A stretch of 64,000 nucleotides of DNA from Nymphaea colorata (lineage: Eukaryota > Streptophyta > Magnoliopsida > Nymphaeales > Nymphaeaceae), in the NCBI RefSeq assembly GCF_008831285.2, contig NC_045143.1, forward strand, positions 18,255,655 to 18,319,654. The letters run 5' to 3'. Below, in pieces: positions 24,846 through 36,984 of this stretch. The position numbers were made by a program, and so were the translations under genes. The notes under the pieces were generated by a model. The model saw only the letters and a list, made by a program, of their open reading frames with translations, was not told where the DNA came from and did not search any database. How positions within the stretch are numbered: the first letter of the stretch is position 1; every line of letters starts with the position of its first letter.

Positions 24846-26040
24846 GCATGTTGGTGAAGATATTTACACCGACATGTGTAGCGAAAATGTCAGCGATAGT
24901 TTTCACTGATATTTTGCTCACCAATGTCTGAAGTAAACTATGATAAATTTTTTGTCAATGTTTGTTCCTCCTTCACTGATGTTTTTTTGGCTGTGAGTAA
25001 AATACTAACTTTTTTGTAGAAAGGAAGAAGAAAAAAAATATGGCACTATTCCACAACTTTCTATGGGTCAAACGTAGTATTATAAATGAAAATTTTGCTT
25101 TGTAATTTGAGCAAAGCATGGGCAGCTTTAATTTTTTTTGTTTAATCCAACATCACAGAAAGAAAAAACATTCATCGTTCAAATGATAAATCAAGTCAAA
25201 CAGGTTTCGATTGAGAAAGGCAAAGGGAGAGAATTTGAGTTGGCCTTTGGACATCATTTAAGAAATATAAACCAAAAACATTTTAGTGAGATGTGAGTGG
25301 ATAGGACTGCAAATCAAGTTAAGTCAAGAAATCTAGGTGACCATGAAGATAAGGATGCTCAGAGTTGAGGACTCACTAATGGTTCATTTGATCTACCATA
25401 TGATGCCACTCAGGTCAAACAAGGAAATGAACATCATGAATGAGAGAGAGACAACATGAGGGGCAAAAGAAACCTAAAAGATCTTTTTACTTTAATTAAC
25501 TGCTAGATTCTCATTGTCCGGAGTGAATGACACCCTGCTCAAACTTGAGAAATATTTTCACTTTTTTTTTTAAAAACAGAATTGACTAGTGAGATAAGAA
25601 GAAAAACGACAGGAGGAGATAAATTGTTACCGCCTTCCTTTTCAGGTTCTGTTTTGTCATTCTCTAATTGTTTATTAATTACTCGCTTAAGTCTTGCCAT
25701 GTATTCTTGTTTCATCTTGCTTGTTCTTGGGGACCGCTTAACACAGGGCTATGGGGCCAAAACGGTTGTCACGCCTCTTCCTTTTGACATTTTATTTAAA
25801 AGCTCCCCCTTCCCCCTCATTTCAAATGTTTCTAAGAGTTCTGCGCTGGGGAGTTTTTGCTGGTTTTTGAGAGAAATATGGGTTATGTAATACGAAGACA
25901 AAACACAAACAAGTCATTTTTCCTTTCATAGTTTATGTTGCATGCATGGCAAATGGGATTGTCTAAGTAGCAGCAATATTAAAAAGGAATTTATTACAAG
26001 AATATACAGAATCATCAATTAAGAATTAAGTACAAGAAAA
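24846..26040. other. Non-coding DNA, no gene recognised
   Basis: 24,870-24,990 contains TCAGCGATAGTTTTCACTGA and related short repeats that recall CACTA-type subterminal DNA, but no ends were found. The 102-codon open frame at 25,582-25,890 shows no domain. Confidence 0.45.
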
Positions 26041-26048
26041 CTAAATAT

Positions 26049-26375
26049 CTATGTGACACCGGTATGCCAGTTTTGCCCACGTACCCTTGTCGACACGTGG
26101 GTACAGCAACACGGGTACGGGGTATGGCTGGGTTTTAATTTTAAGATTTTTCTTTAATTTAACAGTACCTCACAGGAAAGGTTTACCTCCACATTTTTAT
26201 TTAATTTTGAGTTTTTTTTGTAGATTATAAGACTATTAATGTTTTTTTTTCATTTTATCATTTTGAGAGTTTAAAAATTTGCCATATCCGCGTACCCACA
26301 ATTTTCGAAATCACCGTACGCGAACCCGTATCGCGGTACCCGTACTCGTACTGTACCCGCACCCATGTGACATAG
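26049..26375. mobile_element. 327-bp hAT-like MITE with 8-bp duplication
   Basis: CTAAATAT flanks the element exactly (26,041-26,048 and 26,376-26,383). The termini are inverted: CTATGTGACACCGG at the left and, as complement, CTATGTCACATGGG at the right. The interior carries degenerate GTACCCGTATCC-like repeats. An 8-bp duplication is the hAT signature; the internal sequence encodes nothing. Confidence 0.75.
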
Positions 26376-26689
26376 CTAAATATGGAAAGAAGGGCTACAA
26401 GTATTCGTCTTTCTTCGTTTATTTTTATTGTTCCATTTTATCAATTTTAAAAAAAATGCAGGCAACACATTTTTTATGTTCGATTAGGCATCAGGCATGT
26501 AGCGAATATTATTTGTATCATACAATGTGGTTTCATGTTGAACAATACATTTCCTGTATGTTAATGTGAACCATAATACATGCCTAAGACACTTTTTATG
26601 TGCATATCATAGGTAGATTGTGCATATCGTTTTTTGTTATTAGCATTGCAGTTATTATTTTTTATTCGTATTGCTTTCATGATAGTCAG

Positions 26690-28188
26690 AAGTGTTGTGT
26701 TGATAACAGCATAAAAAACCTCAATGGTGCCTCAGCAATTATGAAGCTTGATCTCTTGAACACATGTGATAGAGTAAATTGGTTGTTCTTGAATAATGCA
26801 TTTCTTACTCTAGGGTTCTCGCAAAGGTGGTTCAACCAAATCAAGAGTTGTGTCTCTTTGGCCCTAGAAAGTTCTAAATGGAAGAGAAGGTAGATTTTTG
26901 TAGGGCATAGGGGTTTGAGGTAGTGGGATTCTCACATATCTATTTCTAGTTTTGGTAGAGAAGATTATTAGGAAGCTTAAGCTGAGAGGACATGTTCAAT
27001 GTCCTCAACTGAGAGGTTTAATTGACTTGCTGCCTGTTCTCACTTAGGCTGATGATTTTGTTCTCTTTTGTCTAGAAAATCAGAAAAGTGTTTACAATAT
27101 CACAATAATTCTCTAGAATATTGAAGATAGAGCTTGTTTAAAGGTCACCACAGCAAGCCTTTCCTTACACCCTTCCACTCTAGTGAAGGTGTGATGATGA
27201 GTTACAAAGAATCACAAATTGGGAAACCAAGGCCATGCCACTGACCTATATATCTTGGTCTTTCACATTTTATATGAAATCTGATGGAAGTATTCCTGTA
27301 GTCTCTTTCTGTATAAGATAAGCATGAGGCTTAATGGTTGGAGAAGGAAGTTCCTCTCTTATGCCGGTCGACTGTGCCTCATCCAAGGGGTGATTACTTA
27401 CCAACTTTTAAATTATTGAGCAAAAGCTTTCAAGATTCTCAATACGAAACAATGGAAAAAATTGAAAGACAATTTCTTTGGAGTGAAACAAAGGTGGAGT
27501 CATTGTCATCTTATAAACTAGGAGTCCCTCCACTCACCTTATGTAGAAGGGGTGCCAACAAGAAAGTTATAGAGTGTACAAATAGAAGCATTTACGATAC
27601 AATGGGCTGTAAAGGCATGCACAGATAATTCAACTTGGGCTACCTTAGTCCAAAGTAAATACCTTACTAGGAACAATCTCTGGACTATTGAATCCAATGG
27701 GAAGCACTCAGCAGCTTGGAAGGGATGTTGTGAGGCTAGGACGAAGTTAGCCATCTTATACATTAGAGAATATGTGATGGTGGGAGCACCCATTTTTGGC
27801 ATGATGAATGGGGTTTTGCTATTACCGTCTTCCTTCTTAGCATGATGGAGAATTATATTCATCTTACCTGCTTGTAGATTCATCAGCTTGTAACCAACCG
27901 TTGGAAAGAACCAACTCCCCTTGGATCTCGTCACTTGATCTAGAGTATGGATACTCAAGGTGGAGAGGATGTCCTAACATGGTGCTCGGAAGCTGCTGCC
28001 ACACTTACTAGTCAATAGATTTATGAGAAGATCAGAATGAAAAGTCCTAAGCAAACATTAAAGGAAATATGTATGAAAAAACAGAGCGCCTCCCAATACT
28101 AATTGGTTCATGTTCTTAGCTATTAAGAATGAACTTTTGGCCATTGATCGTCTGAAAAGGGTGGGTGTTCAGCTTGCCAACCACCATG
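26690..28188 (+). pseudogene. LINE RT fragment, 5' part of a split copy
   Basis: Plus-strand translation gives IMKLDLLNTCDRVNWLFL, the RT motif A region with the catalytic aspartate environment altered, then LGFSQRWFNQIKSCVS. Near 27,050, LADDFVLFCLENQKS is the YADD-equivalent motif. From about 27,320, NGWRRKFLSYAGRLCLIQGV is the conserved post-RT block. The frame changes repeatedly and stops occur. The fragment runs straight into the LTR retrotransposon at 28,189 and resumes after it, so the LINE was present first. Confidence 0.85.
28184..28188. other. Target-site duplication CCATG, left
   Basis: Five bases identical to 36,242-36,246, directly outside the LTR pair. This shows that the 28,189-36,241 element is a single insertion. 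Confidence 0.9.
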
Positions 28189-31100
28189 TGTCACGACCCA
28201 ATTTTTTGACACCAAAAATTTTCTTTTCATTTCTATAATAGCGGACGCAATATTGAGTCATGACCAGAACATAAAGAAATCAGACATTATTTTATTTCAA
28301 TAATAAAATACTTGGACCCAAACAAAAATAAACACAAGTCCCCAAAACCGACGCAGTGTCCAGAATGCCAATGCCCGTCCATCAGAAGACTGAGGTCGTT
28401 GCTCCAAAGCCAAAATCTATCAAGGACTACCTGTAGAGATAGAAAGAAGGGTCAGAATTCCTCTGAGTATGAAAAAATCCAGCCATGAATGGAACATGGC
28501 CCAAAATAATATTTAGTCTCGTAAAACGATTCCAAAAAGGCCTTATGAACTACAACCATAAGTTTTCCAAAGCTTAACACATATCAGAATTACATCACAT
28601 CATCAAAGACAGAACGAGGTGTGCACAACCTCCAAAATTTCGTAGGCTTCCAACCGTGGTTCTCTGACAATGCCATGGTCATCGTGCCGAGCAACAGAAA
28701 TCCCCGTGGGCACAACTCACGGGCAGAACAGAACATATCATCACCAGGCGATCCAACGGATCGATGGTACCTGAAGTGAAGCCTCCAGAGATATCCTAGA
28801 TCACCGCTGCAGCAGCATGGCCCCTCTAGGAACCCGGTTTGAGGGACCAGGAGATGTCTCTCTCCCAACACAGCAGCAGTACCCCGGGCCCTTGTGCCGC
28901 CCAATACCCTGTGGGCCCTCCAGTACAGCCAGAGGAGTGTGACTACTACCTCCCGGGACGAAACTAAACACTGGGCAAAACAGAAAGCTCACACTCGCAT
29001 AAACCATCACACAAAGTCCACGTTTCGCATTCGAATTTCAAAAGTGAGGGTTTGCCAATGCTAGACATCGTCTAGTACCTCTCACAAAAACCGCCCTTAG
29101 GCTCGGTTTCCTAGACCACAAAAATAAGCAATTTCATATCTTGATTTAATGGCAACAGAACAAAGTCAAATAGACTTGCAACGGTACAAAGCATATCACA
29201 TCCAAAATTAACACAATAATCACTATTTCAAAACAAGGGGGTTCAACACCCTTTTCCTGAAATTTAAATAATACAAAAGGTACCACGGAGCAATAATGCA
29301 TAAAATTACGGTTTTTCCATCGAAATTGCAAACCAATTTATAAAAACCCTCTTTTGACAATTTTAAGAATTCAAAAGGTACTGATTCACAATTTTGAAAG
29401 AGTTCTTTGGTTCTTATAGAAAATAACGTTTGCGGAACCCTTTTTTGAAGATATTTTTAGCAAAAATGTTGCGGCATGAATGATTAAAAATTTCAACAGC
29501 CTTTTCGTGAATTCTGCTTAAGAGGTGGACCCGCTTTGTAATTTTTGAGTTTTGATATAAAAGCGAAACCCACTCGTTTTCTTCATTTCTCACCCTCGTT
29601 TTCTCTCTCTTCGTAAAGGAGCTTCTTTTTTTTTTTCTCGTTGGCTTTCTCTCTTCACAACAGCACCTTCCTCGCCCGGCGGTGGATCTTCCTCCTTGTT
29701 CAAAAGGGGGAAACAAACCAGAGAGAGAGGAGCGCCTTCCTCTCGCGAGCTCCAACGCTCGGGTCCTATGGCGCCGCCCACCGACCGTCCGACATTTCCC
29801 TCCCCCAATCGCCGCTTCCTCTGCCCTCATTTTGCACCAGCGTGGGGAAGGCAGTCTACCCAAAAGCCGATGCTTCAATGGCGTCGCTCTTAGCCTCCAC
29901 CTTCGCTGCGACGGGGATGAACCATCAACGAAGAGAAACGGTAGGAGGAGGGCGCTGCGTTTCACCTTTACTCAACCAGCGTGAGGAACAATGGCTGGTT
30001 TTCCAATTGGTTGGGCGATTTCCTCTATTCGTTGGCAAACCCATTGTGTTTCCTTCCTTTCCTCATTTCTGTATGTTGGTTTTTCCCTTGCTGTATGTCG
30101 AGCAGAGCAGGCATTGCCCTTTGTCGACGTCGTTCTGGACAATATAGTCTTCCCACTGACATTCTATATATCAAATTCCATGGTCAAACCCTCCGTGAGG
30201 GTTCTGTATATAAATTTTTTTGAAGTTGGTTTGATTTCTCTAACGTCTCCTTCATCTCAGAGATATCTGCTATGTTACTCTAGTCTAGGTTTCTCACAGG
30301 TGGAATGAGAAACAACTTCAGATAATATAAACACCAGAGAGTTTCAACAGCCATCATGGATTAACACGCTTCACACTTTCAAATCAAAATATAGCATGCT
30401 TTATATCTAAGAAATCAGAAATACTAGAACCAGAGTACGAGTCTCATTCTAACATACAACACCTCCCATGTCTATTGCTATCTAGGCGTGAAAATATATA
30501 GATTCACATGCATATTTATCTCTGACCAGTCAAAAATACAAGGGCTTCATGAGCTATTCACAACTGAATATTCCCCATACATGCTTATGTGTGTTCATTT
30601 TCAGAATTTCAGTGATAGTTAGAACCCAAGAACACTGGTATAACATATGCATAGATCAACTAGTATAATATGCATATAAATATCTATCCACCAGAAAACA
30701 GAAAAATACAAAGGCTACATGATCCAACCAAAGCTGAACATTCCCATACCTGTCAAAGTCCTTCACAACCTTCTTGTTCCTCTTTCGCAGTCCCTTTTCC
30801 TGATCTTCTGATTCTTTTCCAGCAACCACCCACTTCAATCTCAACGAGAAAGAAAACAAGAATGAGGATGTCTCTCTCTCTCTTTCTCTAGAATCCTCTT
30901 GTTGCTGGACTCTCTAGTCGATGGCTGTAGCAATAAGGGATGATTATTTTTCAACCTCTCCCAAGGGAATGAATAACCCGTCAGTGTTTTTTTTCCCTTT
31001 CTTTCTCTCAAATCAGTTTTTCTTTCTTTGCGGGACGTGCTCCTCTAATGCCGCAGTAAAAGAATGGTTATTTTCTGAAAAATGGGGTTAAATAACCCTC

Positions 31101-31348
31101 TAGGAGCCTTCCTAATTGTCATACGTTTTCTTCTTTTCAGTTTCTCACAAGAAAGGAAACGGCCTCTTGATTTCCTTTCTCATTTCTTTAAATCTTTTTA
31201 GTTAGGAAATCCTCCATTCTTTCCATAACTGTTCTCTTGACAGTTTTTCAGTTGTTCCTATTAATCATTTAATCTACTATCTATGATTCCTCTCCAAAAT
31301 AACGTTTCAATTATTTAAGGAAACAAAAGAAAAATCACAGGTCTTACA
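28189..31348 (-). repeat. 3' LTR of the gypsy element (3,160 bp)
   Basis: Plus-strand ends TGTCACGACCC ... GGTCTTACA, so on the element's own strand TGTAAGACC ... GGGTCGTGACA. Nearly identical to 33,014-36,241. A G+C-rich block at about 29,600-30,150 yields long open frames on both strands. Confidence 0.92.
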
Positions 31349-31375
31349 TCCTTCCCCCCTAAAAAGAAATTTCGT
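31349..31375 (-). promoter_or_regulatory. Polypurine tract
   Basis: On the minus strand TTTTTAGGGGGGAAGGA lies immediately before the TGTAAGACC start of the 3' LTR. This is the site that primes second-strand DNA synthesis in LTR retrotransposons. Confidence 0.85.
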
Positions 31376-31708
31376 CCTCGAAATTTGAGCGTACCTTATT
31401 GAAACAACTGGGGATAACTCTTTCTCATGTCTTGTTTTGGCTCCCATGTACATTCTTTGATGCCATGATGCTGCCATCCACTTGAACTTGTGGGATTGTC
31501 ATATTTCACAATACATGCTCCTTTCGGTCTATGATCCGAAGTGATTTTTCATCGGTTGTCATGTCCTCTTGTAAATCAACTTCTTCGTAGTCTATCACCT
31601 GCGAAGGATCAGATATATACTTCCTTAACATCGACACGTGAATTACTGGATGAACATGACTATATTGTGGTGGAAGTGCAATTCAATATGCAACCTCTCC
31701 AACTTTTT
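31376..31708 (-). pseudogene. Integrase C-terminal end of gypsy pol
   Basis: Read on the minus strand, ALPPQYSHVHPVIHVSMLRK and a following YEEVDLQED / DRKEHVL stretch match the segment between the integrase core and the chromodomain in Del/Tekay-type chromoviruses. A stop lies after DRKEHVL and the chromodomain-like remainder is poor. Upstream it joins directly to the end of gag, which marks the internal deletion. Confidence 0.8.
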
Positions 31709-32883
31709 TCAGAAAAGAAGGGTACCTGCATTCACATCAGTGGATCTCAAATCTTCAACCGTGGTCGCGTAAAATCTCCCAGGTACCTTCTTCTCTGCTG
31801 GTTGGTTGGCTACACCTCGCTCCTGTTCTGCCTCTTTCTTCTTCGGGCACTCACGAATAAAATGTCCTCGCCTTCCACAATAGAGACATGCCCCGACCTC
31901 TCTGTAACATGGTTTGCCCGGTGTTGGCGATGACATGTGGGACATTTATCGTCCTGCCTGGATGTTGATGGCCTCTGTCTCTTGAATCTATCCCCTTGGT
32001 TCACCTTGTCACTGCGCATGTCTGGCCTCGACTTGGGTCGTAGAGATTCACTCTTCCTATCTGTCCCATGCATCCTATTCCAGCCCTCCTCAAGACGTGT
32101 GGCCATGTCGATAGCATCATCTAGATCTCTCGGACGACTACTAATTACTTGGTTCTGCAACCCGTCTTTAAGTCCTCTGACGAACTTGTTTGCTCGGTCC
32201 GCATCAACAGTATACACATGGGGGCAATATTTTTTCAGATGTCTGAATTTGACGACGTATTCGTGCAGACTCAAACTCCCTTGCTGAAGCTCCAAGAATT
32301 CTTGCATGCGTTTCTCCCGTGTGAAGGTTGGGATGTAGGCATGTGTGAAGGCTTCCTTGAATTCTCCCCAGGTCGCTTCGTGATTTGCGAACTTCACTTC
32401 ACTTTGCGTCTGCCACCGTTCCTTAGCATCTCCTTTTTGCATAAAGGTTCCATACCGAACCTTCTTGTTGTCAGGCATTTCCAGGGTGGTAAAGATCTCT
32501 TCAGTTTCTATTATCCACTGTTCAGCATCGTCAGCAGTGCCTTTACCATGAAACTTCGGAGGGTGCAAGCTCATAAATTGTTGGTGAGTTACTTCCCTTG
32601 CCTCAACATTTATCGTTCTGTTTGTATCCGTGCTTGTTCCTCTTGAAGAAGTATTCTGCGTCAGGCCATACATCAATTCTGTCATCATCTGCAAAGTGTT
32701 CATGATGAATGTCTGTTGTTGTTGGATGTTTCTACCAGGCGTCCTAGGTTTAGTAGGATGAGCCTCCGTGTTCCGATTTCCGTCGTTGCGAGGAGTTCTC
32801 CCTCCTCCACTAACACTCCCTCCTCTAGTGCGTGCCATTGAACTACACCGCACAGAGGAAGCAAATATGAATACGTAAAGCAA
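31709..32883 (-). pseudogene. gag of the gypsy element, one frameshift
   Basis: Gag is the structural protein that packages retrotransposon RNA. The first frame (32,883-31,810) has a basic, disordered start, then FMSLHPPKFHGKGTADDAEQ and ATWGEFKEAF, a typical retrotransposon gag domain, and an Arg-rich region. The CCHC knuckle (CLYCGRRGHFIREC) is in the next frame (ORF 31,945-31,709), so one indel lies near 31,920-31,945. A CPTCHRQH motif precedes the break. The start is most likely the methionine before ARTRGGSVSGG (near 32,838); the upstream 14 codons are probably leader. Apart from this single shift, gag is open, fitting the low LTR divergence. Confidence 0.85.
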
Positions 32884-32999
32884 TTCATTAGAACTACCAC
32901 AAAAATATGAAACTCAATATTCACATCAAAATCTAAACGCCCTTCTTTAACAGGTTTGGATGACCTTCCTCTGTTGGACATTGACTCTAGACACTGTTA

Positions 33000-33009
33000 T
33001 CTGATACCA
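33000..33009 (-). promoter_or_regulatory. Primer binding site, initiator Met tRNA
   Basis: On the minus strand TGGTATCAGA begins four bases inside the 5' LTR end. It is complementary to the 3' end of initiator methionine tRNA, which primes minus-strand synthesis. Confidence 0.85.
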
Positions 33010-33013
33010 AAGT

Positions 33014-36000
33014 TGTCACGACCCAATTTTTTGACACCAAAAATTTTCTTTTCATTTCTATAATAGCGGAAGCAATATTGAGTCATGACCAGAACATAAA
33101 GAAATCAGACATTATTTTATTTCAATAATAAAATACTTGGACCCAAATAAAAATAAACACAAGTCCCCAAAACCGACGCAGTGTCCAGAATGCCAATGCC
33201 CGTCCATCAGAAGACTGAGGTCGTTGTTCCAAAGCCAAAATCTATCAAGGACTACCTGTAGAGATAGAAAGAAGGGTCGGAATTCCTCTGAGTATGAGAA
33301 AATCCAGCCATGAATGGAACATGGCCCAAAATAATATTTAGTCTCGTAAAACGATTCTAAAAAGTCCTTATGAACTACAACCATAAGTTTTCCAAAACTT
33401 AACACATATCAGAATTACATCACATCATCAAAGACAGAACGAGGTGTGCACAACCTCCAAAATTTCGTAGGCTTCCAACCGTGGTTCTCTGACAATGCCA
33501 TGGTCATCGTGCCGAACAACAGAAATCCCCGTGGGCACAACTCACGGGCAGAACAGAACATATCATCACCAGGCGATCCAACGGATCGATGGTACCTGAA
33601 GTGAAGCCTCCAGAGATATCCTAGATCGCCGCTGCAGCAGCATGGCCCCTCTAGGAACCCGGTTTGAGGGACCAGGAGATGTCTCTCTCCCAACACAGCA
33701 GCAGTACCCCGGGCCCTTGTGCCGCCCAATACCCTGTGGGCCCTCCAGTACAGCCAGAGGAGTGTGACTACTACCTCCCGGGACGAAACCAAACACTGGG
33801 CAAAACAGAAAGCTCGCACTCGCATAAACCATCGCACAAAGTCCACGTTTCGCATTCGAATTTCAAAAGTGAGGGTTTGCCAATGCTAGACATCGTCTAG
33901 TACCTCTCACAAAAACCGCCCTTAGGCTCGGTTTCCCAGACCACAAAAATAAGCCATTTCATATCTTGATTTAATGGCAACAGAACAAAGTCAAATAGAC
34001 TTGCAACGGTACAAAGCATATCACATCCAAAATTAACACAATAATCACTATTTCAAAACAAGGGGGTTCAACACCATTTTCCTGAAATTTAAATAATACA
34101 AAAGGTACCACAGAGCAATAATACATAAAATTACGGTTTTTCCATCGAAATTGCAAACCAATTTATAAAAACCCTCTTTTGACAATTTTAAGAATTCAAA
34201 GGGTACTGATTCACAATTTCGAGAGTTCTTTGGTTCTTATAGAAAATAACTTTTGCGGACCCCTTTTTTGAAGATCTTTTTAGCAAAAACGTTGCGGCAT
34301 GAATGATTAAAAATTTTAACAGCCTTTTCATGAATTCTGCTTAAGACGTGGACCCGCTTTGTAATTTTTGAGTTTTGATATAAAAGCGAAACCCACTCGT
34401 TTTCTTCATTTCTCACCGTTTTCTTCATTTCTCACCCTCGTTTTCTCTCTCTTCGTAAAGGAGCTTCTTTTTTTTTTCTCGTTGGCTTTCTCTCTTCACA
34501 ACAGCACCTTCCTCGCCCGACGGTGGATCTTCCTCCTTGTTCAAAAGGGGGAAGCAAACCAGAGAGAGAGGAGCGCCTTCCTCTCGCGAGCTCCAACACT
34601 CGGGTCCTATGGCGCCGCCCACCGACCGTCCGACATTTCCCTCCCCCAATCGCCGCTTCCTCTGCCCTCTCATTTTGCACCAGCGTGGGGAAGGCAGTCT
34701 ACCCAAAAGCCGATGCTTCAATGGCGTCTCTCTTAGTCTCCACCTTCGCTGCGACGGGGATGAACCATCAACGAAGAGAAACGGTAGGAGGAGGACGCTG
34801 CGTTTCACCTTTACTCAACCAGCGTGAGGAACAATGGCTGGTTTTCCAATTGGTTGGGCGATTGCCTCTATTCGTTGGCAAACCCATTGTGTTTCCTTCC
34901 TTTCCTCATTTCTGTATGTTGGTTTTTCCCTTGCTGTATGTCGAGCAGAGCAGGCGTTGCCCTCTGTTGACGTCGTTCTGGACAATAGAGTCTTCCCACT
35001 GACATTCTATATATCAAATTCCATGGTCAAACCCTCCGTGAGGGTTCTGTATATAAATTTTGTTGAAGTTGGTTTGATTTCTCTAACGTCTAATTCATCT
35101 CAGAGATATCTGCTATGTTACTCTAGTCTAGGTTTCTCACAGGTGGAATGAGAAACAACTTCAGATAATATAAACACCAGAGAGTTTCAACAGCCATCAT
35201 GGATTAACACGCTTCACACTTCAAATCAAAATATAGCATGCTTTATATCTAAGAAATCAGAAATACTAGAACCAGAGTACGAGTCTCATTCTAACATACA
35301 ACACCTCCCACGTCTATTGCTATCTAGGCGTGAAAATATATAGATTCACATGCATATTTATCTCTGACCAGTCAAAAATACAAGGGCTTCATGATCTATT
35401 CACAACTGAATATTCCCCATACATGCTTATCGATGTTCATTTTCAGAAATTCAGTGATAGTTAGAACCGAAGAACACTGGTATAACATGCATAGATCAAC
35501 TAGTATAATATGCATATAAATATCTATCCACCAGAAAACAGAAAAATACAAAGGCTACATGATCCAACCAAAGCTGAACATTCCCATACCTGTCAAAGTC
35601 CGTCACAACCTTCTTGTTCCTCTTTCGCAGTCCCTTTTCTTGATCTTCTTTTCTCTATCTTCTGATTCTTTTCCAGCAACCACCCACTTCAATCTCAACG
35701 AGAAAGAAAACAAGAATGAGGATGTCTCTCTCTCTCTTTCTCTAGAATCCTCTTGTTGCTGGACTCTCTAGTCGATGGCTGTAGCAATAAGGGATGATTA
35801 TTTTTCAACCTCTCCCAAGGGAATGAATAACCCGTCAGTTTTTTTTTTTTCCCTTTCTTTCTCTCAAATCAGTTTTTCTTTCTTTGCGGGACGTGCTCCT
35901 CTAATGCCGCAGTAAAAGAATGGTTATTTTCTGAAAAATAATGCCGCAGTAAAAGAATGGTTATTTTCTGAAAAATGGGGTTAAATAACCCTCTACGATC

Positions 36001-36241
36001 CTTCCTAATTGTCATACGTTTTCTTCTTTTCAGTTTTTCACAAGAAAGGAAACGGCCTCTTGATTTCCTTTCTGATTTCTTTAATTCTTTTCAGTTAGGA
36101 AATCCTCCATTCTTTCCATAACTGTTCTCTTGACAGTTTTTCAGCTATTCCTATTAATCATTTAATCTACTATCTATGATTCCTCTCCAAAATAACGTTT
36201 CAATTATTTAAGGAAACAAAAGAAAAATCACGGGTCTTACA
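33014..36241 (-). repeat. 5' LTR of the gypsy element (3,228 bp)
   Basis: Partner of 28,189-31,348. It differs by point changes and by several small insertions, including a 37-bp tandem duplication at 35,902-35,975. An LTR of over 3 kb is long for plants but known in Del-like lineages. Confidence 0.92.
35902..35975. repeat. 37-bp tandem duplication in one LTR
   Basis: The unit beginning TAATGCCGCAGTAAAAGAAT occurs twice here and once in the other LTR (near 31,047). It therefore arose after insertion, or in the parent copy with later conversion. Confidence 0.85.
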
Positions 36242-36840
36242 CCATGCCCTTTGCGAAAAGGATGAGAAAACATGTAGTCACCTCTTCACTCATTTAGTTG
36301 TACCAATCAGGTATGAAACCTTTTTAGCATTAAGTTTGACATGGTCGTAGGCAACCATCTTGATCTCAAAGGTAGGATCTCCAAGTGGACGTCTACTACT
36401 TTTAGGAGAGGGTGGCAAATCTGAATTTGGGCAAATCATACCTTCATTGATTGTGGGCAAGATACGGAAACTCATAAACAAGATTAGACATGGAGACAAC
36501 TGAACCCCAGCCCAACAACTGTGTGACATTCTATGGGAGGATCTATGTCAACTTGGTGAAGAAATAGCTGGATAGTCTGCACATTGGAAATAAATACAAT
36601 TTTGACTTGCTACATCAATCATCCTAGGAGATGGGCCAAATGTAACCACTGCACTTTTCATGGTCCAAATAGCAACCCTTGGGAGCAAAACTGGCCTAAA
36701 ATTAGCATTCTCCATCACTCGCAAATGATGGGCAATTTATAAAGTATGGTCTCATTCAGAACTCGATTGGGTGACGTGGTTGAGCTACAACTTGTGGAAG
36801 ATAAGATCATGATGATGCCAAATTTTCTAGGGAAGATCTA
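36242..36840 (+). pseudogene. LINE fragment, 3' part of the split copy
   Basis: Directly after the repeated CCATG, translation resumes as ALCEKDEKTCSHLFTH, the C-x-x-C...H zinc-finger block of plant LINE ORF2. The preceding GVQLANHH is on the other side of the 8-kb insertion. The downstream part is full of stops. The 3' end of the LINE is uncertain, somewhere between 36,840 and 36,985. Confidence 0.8.
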
Positions 36841-36984
36841 TTTAGTTCTAAGATCAAACGTATGAAAGGATTGACTCAAATGCCATATTCACAGGCCTCC
36901 AAATGCTTTGTACAGAAACTCTATCATGCACTCATGGTGCAATTTCTTGTTGATTCTAGATTGTATTTGTACATCTCGGATAGG

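Larger units (their letters stand above)
28189..36241 (-). mobile_element. Complete internally deleted Ty3/gypsy element
   Basis: 8,053 bp with two long LTRs, a target duplication (CCATG), a tRNA-iMet primer site and a polypurine tract; the orientation is minus. The internal region is only 1,665 bp. It keeps gag and the C-terminal end of pol. Protease, RT, RNase H and most of integrase are missing, so it cannot copy itself. The gag and the chromovirus-like pol end suggest the Del/Tekay group. In a hand comparison of the first ~370 bp of the two LTRs I count about 8 substitutions (near 2%), so the insertion is fairly recent. It could only have moved with proteins supplied by an autonomous relative. 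Confidence 0.9.

Noticed and set aside
24870-24990. CACTA transposon end
   Set aside because: Short repeated motifs resemble CACTA subterminal DNA, but no CACTA terminus, duplication or transposase was found.
29414-30308. Long open frames (100-183 codons) on both strands of the LTRs
   Set aside because: They overlap each other on opposite strands, differ by indels between the two LTRs and have no recognised domain. They follow from the G+C-rich LTR block.
32149-32646. Plus-strand 165-codon frame opposite gag
   Set aside because: It is the antisense shadow of the gag frame at 32,883-31,810.
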